NCBI GenBank assembly: GCA_964624465.1
Contig: CAZUZD010000297.1
Span: forward strand, 1 to 7,637
Direction: 5' to 3'
DNA: 7,637 nucleotides
Source of the DNA: CAZUZD01 sp964624465
GTDB taxonomy: Bacteria > Planctomycetota > Planctomycetia > Isosphaerales > Isosphaeraceae
Each line of letters begins with the position of its first letter. Within the stretch, counting starts at the first letter, position 1. The notes under the pieces are model-generated. The model was given only the letters and a program-made list of their open reading frames with translations, made no database searches and was not told where the DNA came from. This document shows positions 1 through 5,259 of the stretch, piece after piece. A program made the position numbers and the translations under genes.

Positions 1-347
1 GCGGCCGGCTCGGCGCCGGCGGGGTCGTCGTCGTCGAGCGCCACGGTCGGGCGGCGGCGGCGACGCCGGCCCAGGTCGAGGGCGGCGTTGGTGACGATCC
101 GGAGCAGCCAGGTGCGGAACCCGCTGCGGCCATCGAAGTCGTCCAGGTGCCGGAACGCCTTGAGGAACCCGTCCTGGACGGCGTCCAGGGCGTCCTCGTC
201 GTGCCCGAGGGTGCGGCGGGCGACCCGGTAGGCGATCCCCTGATGCCGCCGGAACAGCTCCTCCCGCGCTGGGGCGTCGCCCCCGCGGGCCAGCCGAACC
301 AGGGCTTCATCGGGCGCCGTCAGGACGCCGGTCGGTACGTCGGGCAT
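1..347 (-). CDS. ECF-type RNA polymerase sigma factor, N-terminal part (cut by window edge)
   Basis: The minus strand reads open from an ATG at 347 to the window edge, giving 115 complete codons without a stop. The translation matches sigma region 2 of the sigma-70 family, ECF group. Residues about 13-35 (DEALVRLARGGDAPAREELF) look like region 2.1. DALDAVQDGFLKAF at about 52-65 is the region 2.2 core-binding helix. GRSGFRTWLLRIVTNAALD at about 73-91 is the region 2.3/2.4 segment that melts and reads the -10 element. An Arg run and an Asp-rich linker follow, as is usual before region 4, which lies outside the window. The start is supported by AGGA about six bases upstream and by the short N-terminus typical of ECF factors. 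The gene is divergent from the PEP-CTERM gene. Its ECF subgroup and any anti-sigma partner cannot be seen. The family call is strong; the regulon is unknown. Confidence 0.92.
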   Translation of the reverse strand, partial: MPDVPTGVLTAPDEALVRLARGGDAPAREELFRRHQGIAYRVARRTLGHDEDALDAVQDGFLKAFRHLDDFDGRSGFRTWLLRIVTNAALDLGRRRRRRPTVALDDDDPAGAEPA

Positions 348-734
348 GGCGGTCCTATGTACCAGGTTGGACGTCGGCCAGCCCCCCGGTATTCGCGCCC
401 GCGCGCCGGATTCTCCGGCGGCCCCGCGACGGTCCGGGCCCGGCCGTGGCGGCGGCGAACTTGAGCTTGACCGTCCCGGGGGGCTGTCGCATAGTGCGGC
501 CGCTCCCGTGGAGGAGTCGTCCGCGACACCCAGGCTGTGCACCACGACCGCGTCTCTCCCCCCGGACCGTTTCGCCACGATCCGTCCGCAAGACCCACTA
601 TCTGACCCTGAGCGCCGGGCCAAGGCTGGCCGGGCGACCGCGGGCCGAGGTGCGGGCGGGTGGCCGTCGACCCCGACGGTTCCCCGCCCCCGATCCGCCG
701 GCCCGGAGCGCTATCGGGAGGAGACCCCGCCGTG
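348..734. other. Divergent intergenic region between sigma factor and PEP-CTERM gene
   Basis: This spacer of nearly 390 bp has no convincing gene. The open frames across it, on both strands, have Arg/Pro/Gly-rich low-complexity translations typical of GC-rich non-coding DNA. It should hold the promoters of both flanking genes. A sigma-70-like promoter facing the PEP-CTERM gene lies at 467-495. A perfect 7-bp inverted repeat with a 3-base loop (CGCCGGA at 404-410, TCCGGCG at 414-420) falls in the probable leader of the sigma factor, but in such GC-rich DNA it may be chance. A strong purine-rich ribosome binding site, GGGAGGAG, lies at 716-723 just before the PEP-CTERM start. Confidence 0.6.
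467..495 (+). promoter_or_regulatory. Candidate sigma-70-type promoter facing the PEP-CTERM gene
   Basis: TTGACC at 467-472 matches the -35 consensus at five of six positions. It is followed by exactly 17 bases and CATAGT at 490-495, four of six matches to TATAAT. Transcription would start near 502, leaving a leader of about 230 bases before the PEP-CTERM start. The fit is good for such GC-rich DNA, but planctomycete promoter rules are poorly known and the long leader is a caution. Confidence 0.4.
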
Positions 735-1448
735 ATGCAACGCCTGCTCAGCGTCCCCGCCCCCTGGGCCCTGCTGGCGGCCCTGGCCGCCGTGCTCGCC
801 GTCCTGCCCAGCGGCTCCGCCTGGGGCTCGACCCTGGTCAAGTACCGGCTCGCCAACGAGGGCTCGACGCCCATCTCGCGGCTCGACTTCCGGATCGAGC
901 CGCCGGGCGCCGTGATCCCGGTGACGACCGTCGACCCGGCCACCGGCCAGTCGCAGACCGGCAGCCCCGTGACCGTGCTGCCGACCTCCTCGGGCTTCGA
1001 CACCAGCAAGCTCTCGGTGGCGCTGGGCAGCGGCTCGAACGTGCAGGGGCTGCGGCTGCTCTTCGGCCAGACCCAGACGACCGACGCGGCCGGCCAGGTG
1101 ACGACCACGCCGATGCTGGACTCCGCCGGCCAGCCGGTGGGCCTGTTCCAGCCGGGCGCGATGCTCGACTTCGCCCTGAACGCCGACCCGGCCACCGCCG
1201 ACAGCCTGGCGCTGATCCTGCCCGAGGCCGCCCGCGGCCTGAGCCTGCGGCGCTACGCCACCGAGTCGACGAACATCTCACCCAACCCCGGCACCGGCTC
1301 GGGCGGCACGACGACCCCGATCGACCCGGGCACCGGCACCGGCTCGGGCGGCGTCAACACCGTGCCCGAGCCCGCCTCGGTCGCCCTCTGGGGCGGCGCC
1401 GCCATCGCCGGCTTCTTCGGCTTCCGCCGCCGCCAGGCCGGCCGCTGA
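735..1448 (+). CDS. Secreted PEP-CTERM sorting-domain protein of unknown function
   Basis: The product is about 237 residues with a clear three-part build. The N-terminus (MQRLLSVPAPWALLAALAAV onward) is a Sec signal peptide, with likely cleavage near the GSAWGS stretch around residue 30. The middle, to about residue 180, is a Thr/Ser/Gly/Asp-rich segment with alternating hydrophobic residues, likely beta-rich; I recognise no domain in it. A Gly/Thr linker with a repeated GTGSGG unit follows. The last 28 residues form a PEP-CTERM signal: VPEPAS, a hydrophobic segment ending in GFFGF, then RRR. Such tails are recognised by exosortases, which process the protein for release or surface anchoring, usually in exopolysaccharide producers. 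The ATG at 735 is chosen; an in-frame GTG at 732 sits slightly better spaced (8 bases) after GGGAGGAG. The open frame extends upstream to 660, but that part is not protein-like. Sorting class is confident; function is unknown. Confidence 0.88.
   Translation: MQRLLSVPAPWALLAALAAVLAVLPSGSAWGSTLVKYRLANEGSTPISRLDFRIEPPGAVIPVTTVDPATGQSQTGSPVTVLPTSSGFDTSKLSVALGSGSNVQGLRLLFGQTQTTDAAGQVTTTPMLDSAGQPVGLFQPGAMLDFALNADPATADSLALILPEAARGLSLRRYATESTNISPNPGTGSGGTTTPIDPGTGTGSGGVNTVPEPASVALWGGAAIAGFFGFRRRQAGR
1288..1352 (+). repeat. 20-bp in-frame direct repeat in the PEP-CTERM linker
   Basis: A perfect 20-bp direct repeat occurs at 1288-1307 and 1333-1352, beginning CCGGCACCGGCTCGG. The offset is 45 bp, a whole number of codons, so both copies encode GTGSGG. 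It lies in the flexible linker just before the PEP-CTERM signal. Such repeats can change copy number by slippage and so alter linker length. Confidence 0.8.
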
Positions 1449-1453
1449 GCCCC

Positions 1454-1470
1454 GGGCGGCCTGGCCGCCC
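1454..1470 (+). terminator. GC hairpin just after the PEP-CTERM gene, possible terminator
   Basis: GGGCGGC at 1454-1460 and GCCGCCC at 1464-1470 form a perfect 7-bp stem with a 3-base loop, starting 6 bases after the stop codon. No T-run follows, so this is not a canonical intrinsic terminator. It could end transcription weakly or protect the 3' end of the mRNA. It could also be chance in GC-rich DNA. Confidence 0.35.
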
Positions 1471-1472
1471 CC

Positions 1473-1502
1473 TTGGCACCCGGCCCGCGCGGCGGCCAAG
1501 AT
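1473..1502 (+). promoter_or_regulatory. Candidate promoter for hpt
   Basis: TTGGCA at 1473-1478 matches the -35 consensus at five of six positions. After 18 bases comes CAAGAT at 1497-1502, a weak -10 with three of six matches. The start would fall near 1509, giving a leader of about 80 bases before hpt. The two elements overlap a 6-bp inverted repeat (CTTGGC at 1472-1477, GCCAAG at 1495-1500), which could be an operator or coincidence. Confidence 0.3.
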
Positions 1503-1520
1503 ACCACCCTCCAGACCCCC

Positions 1521-1557
1521 CATCACGCCGGCCGGGCCCGACCCCGCCGGCGTGGTG
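1521..1557 (+). other. Strong inverted repeat (hairpin) in the hpt leader
   Basis: CACGCCGGC at 1524-1532 and GCCGGCGTG at 1546-1554 are a perfect 9-bp inverted repeat around a 13-base loop. In RNA the stem extends outward by one G-U and two Watson-Crick pairs to 1521 and 1557, about 12 bp in all. The loop itself contains the palindrome CGGGCCCG. The hairpin ends about 34 bases before the hpt start. It is not followed by a T-run. It could be a leader structure for hpt or an end signal for the gene upstream. Confidence 0.4.
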
Positions 1558-1591
1558 GCGTTGACCCACCCGCCTCCGGGAGCGCCCCGCC

Positions 1592-2137
1592 GTGGACGTG
1601 CTGATCAGCGAGGACCAGATCCAGAAGCGCGTCGGCGAGCTGGCCCGCCAGATCGAGGCCGACTACCAGGACCGATCGCTGACGATCGTCGCCGTCCTGA
1701 CCGGCAGCCTGATCCTGCTGGCCGACCTGATGCGGCAGGTGCACCTGCCGCTGCGGGTCGGCCTGTTGCAGGCCAGCAGCTACAAGGGGGCGACCACCAC
1801 CGCCGGCACCCTGGTCCTGAACGAGACGTTCGCCCCCGACGTCGCCGGCCGCGACGTGCTGCTGCTCGACGACATCCTCGACACCGGCCGGACCCTCTCG
1901 GCGCTGGCCGCCCACATGCAGGACCGCGGGGCCCGCAGCGTCCGCACGGCGGTCTTGCTCCGCAAGATCGGCCGCCAGGAGGTCGCCTTCGAGCCCGACT
2001 ACTGCGGGTTCACCATCCCCGACGCCTTCGTCGTCGGCTACGGCCTGGACTACGACGACGACTACCGGCACCTGCCGTACGTCGGCGTGCTGGCCGACCC
2101 GGCCGCCAGCCCCGCCGACGCGAAGCCATTCACGTAA
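1592..2137 (+). CDS. hpt: Hypoxanthine phosphoribosyltransferase
   Basis: This cytoplasmic purine-salvage enzyme joins hypoxanthine (often also guanine) to PRPP, giving IMP or GMP and pyrophosphate. The 181-residue protein has the usual length of bacterial Hpt and the type I phosphoribosyltransferase fold. The PRPP-binding motif VLLLDDILDTGRTL is at residues 89-102, with the paired acidic residues D93 and D94. The first loop is LTGS at 36-39 and the flexible-loop SSY is at 62-64. LLRKIGR at 122-128 carries the Lys expected to contact the purine. VVGYGLDYDDDYRHLPYVGVL at 147-167 is the typical Hpt C-terminal signature and sets it apart from other phosphoribosyltransferases. The GTG at 1592 is chosen because GGGAG lies about nine bases upstream (1578-1582) and the protein begins with the usual MDVLISEDQIQKRV. 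The neighbours have no metabolic link to it; a promoter and hairpin in the leader suggest separate expression. Confidence 0.95.
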   Translation: MDVLISEDQIQKRVGELARQIEADYQDRSLTIVAVLTGSLILLADLMRQVHLPLRVGLLQASSYKGATTTAGTLVLNETFAPDVAGRDVLLLDDILDTGRTLSALAAHMQDRGARSVRTAVLLRKIGRQEVAFEPDYCGFTIPDAFVVGYGLDYDDDYRHLPYVGVLADPAASPADAKPFT

Positions 2138-2216
2138 ACGAGCGCCGGCAGCGGATCGGGACGTAAAGGCCGCGCTCGCGGCCGGCGACAACACTCCGAC
2201 CCCGGGCGGACCCCGC

Positions 2217-3386
2217 GTGCGACTGGCCCTGATCACCCGCCGATACCCCCCGCTGCTCGGCGGCGCCGAGCGGGCCCTGAGCTACCTGGCCCCCGCGCTG
2301 GCCGAGGCCGGCGGCGGGCACACGGTGCGGGTGCTGACCGAGGCCCGCGACGCGGCCGCCGCCCTGCCGGCGCTGGAGCCGATCCCGACCGGCCGCGGCG
2401 CCCTGACGGTGCAGCGGCTCGGCACCCTCCACGTGCGGTTCGCCGGCACCTGGCTCTACATGCGGCGGCTCTCGGCCGCCCTGGCGGAGTTCCGCCCCGA
2501 CCTGATCTACGTCTCGATGCTCAAGCACGACGCCTTCGCCGCGCTCGGGGTCGCCGGCCGGCTCGGGATCCCGGTCGTGCTCCGGCCCGAGGGGGCGGGC
2601 GCCACCGGCGACGTCGCCTGGCAGGCCGGCGACCGCTTCGGCCCCCGCATCGCCGCCCGCTGCCGGCAGGCCGACGCCCTGGTCGCGATCTCCAAACCGG
2701 TGCGATCCGAGCTGATCGTCGCCGGCCACGACCCGGACCGGATCGTCGAGCTGCCCAACGGCGTGCCGGTGCCGGCGCAGCCCTGGCAGCGTCGGCCCGA
2801 CTGGCGATCGGCGCCCCGGGCGGTCTTCGTCGGCCGGCTGGCGCCCGAGAAGGGGCTCGATTCCCTGATCGCCGCCTGGCCGGCGGTGCGGGCCGAGCAC
2901 CCGGGCGCCACGCTGACGCTGCTGGGCGAGGGGCCCGAGCGGCCGGGGCTGACGGCGCAGGTCGAGCGGCTGGGCCTGGGCGCCGCCGTGAGCCTGCCGG
3001 GGGCCGTGCAGGAGGTCGAGCCACACCTCCGGGCCGCCGACCTGTTCGTGCTGCCGTCTCGCGAGGAGGGCATGAGCATCGCCCTGCTGGAGGCGATGGC
3101 CCTGGGGGTGCCGCTGGTCGCCAGCGCGATCCCGGGCAACCGCCGGCTGGTGGGCGACTTCAAGCACGGCCGCCTGGCCCCGCCCGACGACCCGGCCGCG
3201 CTGGCCGCCACGGTGCTCGACCAGTGGGCCCACTTCGACCGGGCCCACCACATGAGCCGCGCGGCCCGGTCGCTGGTGACGCAGCAGTACTCGGTCGCCG
3301 CCGTCGCCCGCCGGCACCTGGAGCTCTTCGAGCGGCTCGTCGCCGCCCGCGGCGCCGGGTCGGGCCCCCCGCCGCCGACGGCCTGA
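2217..3386 (+). CDS. Glycosyltransferase, GT4 type (first of tandem pair)
   Basis: The 389-residue protein has the GT-B two-domain build of GT4 retaining glycosyltransferases, which move a sugar from a nucleotide donor to a glycan or lipid acceptor, often at the inner face of the membrane. The N-terminal acceptor domain opens with MRLALITRRYPPLLGGAE; the GGAE loop is at 15-18. The C-terminal donor domain opens with VFVGRLAPEKGLDSLIAAW at about 203-221. The E-x7-E donor-binding motif is EGMSIALLE (E284 and E292), followed by the LGVPLVAS strand. No transmembrane segment is evident. The start is GTG at 2217, behind GGGCGGA at 2204-2210. The last 13 or so residues are Gly/Pro-rich tail. It lies 79 bp after hpt and 132 bp before a second GT4 gene, so it may act with that gene in surface polysaccharide synthesis. 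The sugar and acceptor cannot be read from the sequence. Confidence 0.9.
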   Translation: MRLALITRRYPPLLGGAERALSYLAPALAEAGGGHTVRVLTEARDAAAALPALEPIPTGRGALTVQRLGTLHVRFAGTWLYMRRLSAALAEFRPDLIYVSMLKHDAFAALGVAGRLGIPVVLRPEGAGATGDVAWQAGDRFGPRIAARCRQADALVAISKPVRSELIVAGHDPDRIVELPNGVPVPAQPWQRRPDWRSAPRAVFVGRLAPEKGLDSLIAAWPAVRAEHPGATLTLLGEGPERPGLTAQVERLGLGAAVSLPGAVQEVEPHLRAADLFVLPSREEGMSIALLEAMALGVPLVASAIPGNRRLVGDFKHGRLAPPDDPAALAATVLDQWAHFDRAHHMSRAARSLVTQQYSVAAVARRHLELFERLVAARGAGSGPPPPTA

Positions 3387-3410
3387 ATCGCCGGCGGCGC
3401 CGGGTCGCCC

Positions 3411-3439
3411 TTGGGCCGGGGGCGGTGGCGTGGTACGAA
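3411..3439 (+). promoter_or_regulatory. Candidate promoter between the two glycosyltransferase genes
   Basis: TTGGGC at 3411-3416, a 17-base spacer, and TACGAA at 3434-3439 preceded by TGG (an extended -10 arrangement) resemble a sigma-70 promoter. Matches are modest: four of six for the -35 and three of six for the -10. A start near 3446 would give a leader of about 70 bases. If real, the second glycosyltransferase is not strictly co-transcribed with the first. Confidence 0.25.
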
Positions 3440-3518
3440 TCGAGCCCCCGGAGCGGGCGCGGACCCGCCGGGGACTGACCGCCGCCGCCGCCGGCCACCG
3501 GATCGATCGGAAGTGCCC

Positions 3519-4661
3519 GTGCTCAACGTCCTGCAGCTGATCCCGACCCTCGACCGCTCGGGCGCCGAGAAGCAGATGGTGCTGCTGGCCGCGGGCCTGC
3601 CCCGCGACCGGTTCCGCGTCGAGGTGGCGGCGCTGACCCGGCTCGGGCCGCTGGCGGCCGACCTGAGGGCCGCCGGCATCCCGGTGACGCTGATCGGCAA
3701 GCGGCACAAGGTGGACCCGTTCGCCCTGGCGCGGCTGACCCGCCTGATGCGGCAGCGGCGGTTCGACGTGGTCCAGACCTGGATCTACGCCGCCGACGTC
3801 TACGGCCGCGTCGCCGCCCGCCGCGCCGGGGTGCCGGTGGTGGTCACCAGCCTGATGGCCGTCGACCTCTGGAAGGGCCGCTCGCAGCTGGCCGTCGACC
3901 GGTTCCTGGCCCGCTGGACCGACCGCGTCGTGGGCAACTCGCAGGCGGTCGTCGACTTCTACCGCCAGGCGGGGATCCCGGCCGCCAAGCTGGCGATGAT
4001 CCCCTCGGGCATCGCCGACGAGGAGCCCCCGGCGGTCGACCCCCTGGCCGTGCGGGCCGCCCTGGGGGTGGCGCCCGACGCCCCCCTGATCCTGTTCGCC
4101 GGCCGGCTGGCGGCGCAGAAGGGGGTGGATGACCTGCTCGACGCCCTGGACCTGCTCCAGCACGTCGAGCCCCGCGCCGTGACCCTGATCGCCGGCGACG
4201 GCCCGCTGCGGTCGACGCTCGAGGCCAGGGGCCGGGGGCACGACCTGGTCCCGACCGGCCGGGTGCGGTTCCTGGGCCACCGCGACGACGTACCCACGCT
4301 GCTGGCCACGGCCGACCTGCTCGTGCTGCCGAGCCGCTACGAGGGCATGCCGAACGTGGTGCTGGAGGCGATGCGGTTCCGCAAGCCGGTCGTGGCCACC
4401 GCCGCGCCCGGCACCACCGAGGTCGTCACCGACGGCGGGACCGGCGTGCTGGTGCCGGTGGGCGACTCTCGTGCCCTGGCCAGGGCGCTCCGCGACCTGA
4501 TCCGCGACCCCGCCCGCCGCCAGGCGCTGGGGGCGGCCGGGCGCGAGCGGGTCGAGGCCGAGTTCGCCGCCCGCGTGATGATCGACCGCTTCGCCGGGCT
4601 CTACGAGGACCTGGCCGGGGCCGGGGGGCGGGGGCGGGGACGGCTCAGCGGTCCAGCTTGA
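3519..4661 (+). CDS. Glycosyltransferase, GT4 type (second of tandem pair)
   Basis: The product is about 380 residues with a GT-B fold of the GT4 type. The N-terminus LNVLQLIPTLDRSGAEKQ, with SGAEKQ at 14-19, is typical of GT4 proteins in polysaccharide loci. The donor domain begins with ILFAGRLAAQKGVDDLLDAL (FAGRL at 193-197, K201). The E-x7-E motif is EGMPNVVLE (E275 and E283), followed by FRKPVVATAAPGTTEVVTDG, which is typical of the nucleotide-sugar pocket. GTG at 3519 is preferred because GGAAG at 3509-3513 is five bases upstream. An in-frame GTG at 3513, giving an MP-leading form, is the main alternative. The frame extends to an ATG at 3411, but that stretch is Arg/Pro-rich and not protein-like. 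It is clearly diverged from the first glycosyltransferase. Its last 17 bp overlap the convergent lipoprotein gene. Substrate is unknown. Confidence 0.9.
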   Translation: MLNVLQLIPTLDRSGAEKQMVLLAAGLPRDRFRVEVAALTRLGPLAADLRAAGIPVTLIGKRHKVDPFALARLTRLMRQRRFDVVQTWIYAADVYGRVAARRAGVPVVVTSLMAVDLWKGRSQLAVDRFLARWTDRVVGNSQAVVDFYRQAGIPAAKLAMIPSGIADEEPPAVDPLAVRAALGVAPDAPLILFAGRLAAQKGVDDLLDALDLLQHVEPRAVTLIAGDGPLRSTLEARGRGHDLVPTGRVRFLGHRDDVPTLLATADLLVLPSRYEGMPNVVLEAMRFRKPVVATAAPGTTEVVTDGGTGVLVPVGDSRALARALRDLIRDPARRQALGAAGRERVEAEFAARVMIDRFAGLYEDLAGAGGRGRGRLSGPA

Positions 4662-5130
4662 AGTCGACGGGCTCGCCGTCGGCCTTGATCTCGACGGTCA
4701 GCTTGCTCTGGGTGTTGTACTTGGCCGGGATCAGGTCGGCCGGCGGCGGCGCGGGCGCCGGGCCGGGCGGCTCGCCGGGGTTGGTGGGGTTGTCGGTCCT
4801 GAGGGGGGTCCCGGGGGAGGAGGGCGGCGGCGAGGCACTGATCGTGACCAGGTAGGTGCCGGGCACCAGGCCCTTCTCGCCTTCGATGGCGTACTTGCCC
4901 TGCTCGATGACGGCCCCGCCCGCCACCATGCCGGGCGCCGAGGCATTGGCGGGCAGGAACTGGATCAGGCCGTCCTCGACGGGCTTGCCGGCGTAGGTGA
5001 CCGTGCCCTCGACGGCGCGTCGGGGCAGGCCGTCCCCGCCGCCGCAGCCGGCGGCGATCAGGCCGCCGAGCCCGAGCACCAGGCCCCGGATCCGCCGGCG
5101 ACCGCTCTCCCCACAGTAGGCTTGGATCAC
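4645..5130 (-). CDS. Planctomycete-type lipoprotein with carboxypeptidase-regulatory-like domain
   Basis: This is a small exported protein of about 161 residues. After a charged N-terminus (RRRIR at 11-15) comes a hydrophobic segment ending LIAAGC, with C29 the probable lipidated cysteine; Ala at -3 is a less usual lipobox residue. The body has VEGTVTYAGKPVEDGLIQFLP, then GKYAIEGEKGLVPGTYLVTIS, the strand pattern of carboxypeptidase regulatory-like (transthyretin-like) beta-sandwich domains. A Pro/Ser-rich insertion follows, then IPAKYNTQSKLTVEI and FKLDR, an ending common in planctomycete proteins of this type. Enzymatic activity is not expected. GTG at 5130 is chosen, nine bases after GGGAG; a TTG at 5139 would touch that site. 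A 12-bp palindrome (CACCTCGAGGTG, 5151-5162) lies just upstream. The gene follows the DUF1559 gene by 129 bp on the same strand, a frequent pairing in Planctomycetes, so co-transcription is likely. Its function is not known. Confidence 0.85.
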   Translation of the reverse strand: MIQAYCGESGRRRIRGLVLGLGGLIAAGCGGGDGLPRRAVEGTVTYAGKPVEDGLIQFLPANASAPGMVAGGAVIEQGKYAIEGEKGLVPGTYLVTISASPPPSSPGTPLRTDNPTNPGEPPGPAPAPPPADLIPAKYNTQSKLTVEIKADGEPVDFKLDR

Positions 5131-5259
5131 GAGCCACAACTCCCTGGCTTCACCTCGAGGTGCCGGCCCGACCTCCCTGCCGCACTCCGCCCGCGTCGCG
5201 ACCCGGGGTCGTGGCGGGGAGAGCGCCCGACCCGTCCGAGTCGCCCGCCGGGCCGGGGG

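Noticed and set aside
320..1195. A 291-codon minus-strand open frame across the sigma/PEP-CTERM spacer and the PEP-CTERM gene.
   Set aside because: It overlaps the sigma factor start and runs antisense to the well-supported PEP-CTERM gene. Its composition is Arg/Ser/Pro-rich without motifs.
446..1564. A 372-codon plus-strand open frame overlapping the PEP-CTERM gene in another frame.
   Set aside because: The translation is almost entirely Arg, Pro, Gly and Ala. The competing frame has a signal peptide, a sorting tail and a strong ribosome binding site.
2168..2183. The small GC hairpin (GGCCGC/GCGGCC) between hpt and the first glycosyltransferase as a terminator.
   Set aside because: The stem is only 6 bp, has no T-run, and such stems are common by chance in this GC range.
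2130..4280. A 716-codon open frame on the minus strand covering both glycosyltransferase genes.
   Set aside because: It is antisense to two genes with clear GT4 motifs. Its translation is low-complexity and rich in Gly, Gln, His, Arg and Pro, as expected from the complement of GC-rich codons. It has no domain-like pattern.
5151..5162. The 12-bp palindrome CACCTCGAGGTG upstream of the lipoprotein gene as an operator.
   Set aside because: One or two perfect 12-bp palindromes are expected by chance in a window of this size, and nothing else supports it. It is mentioned only as context.
5199..5211. The near-palindrome CGACCCGGGGTCG after the pilin gene as a terminator.
   Set aside because: It folds only as a 5-bp stem with a 3-base loop and lacks a T-run on the minus strand.
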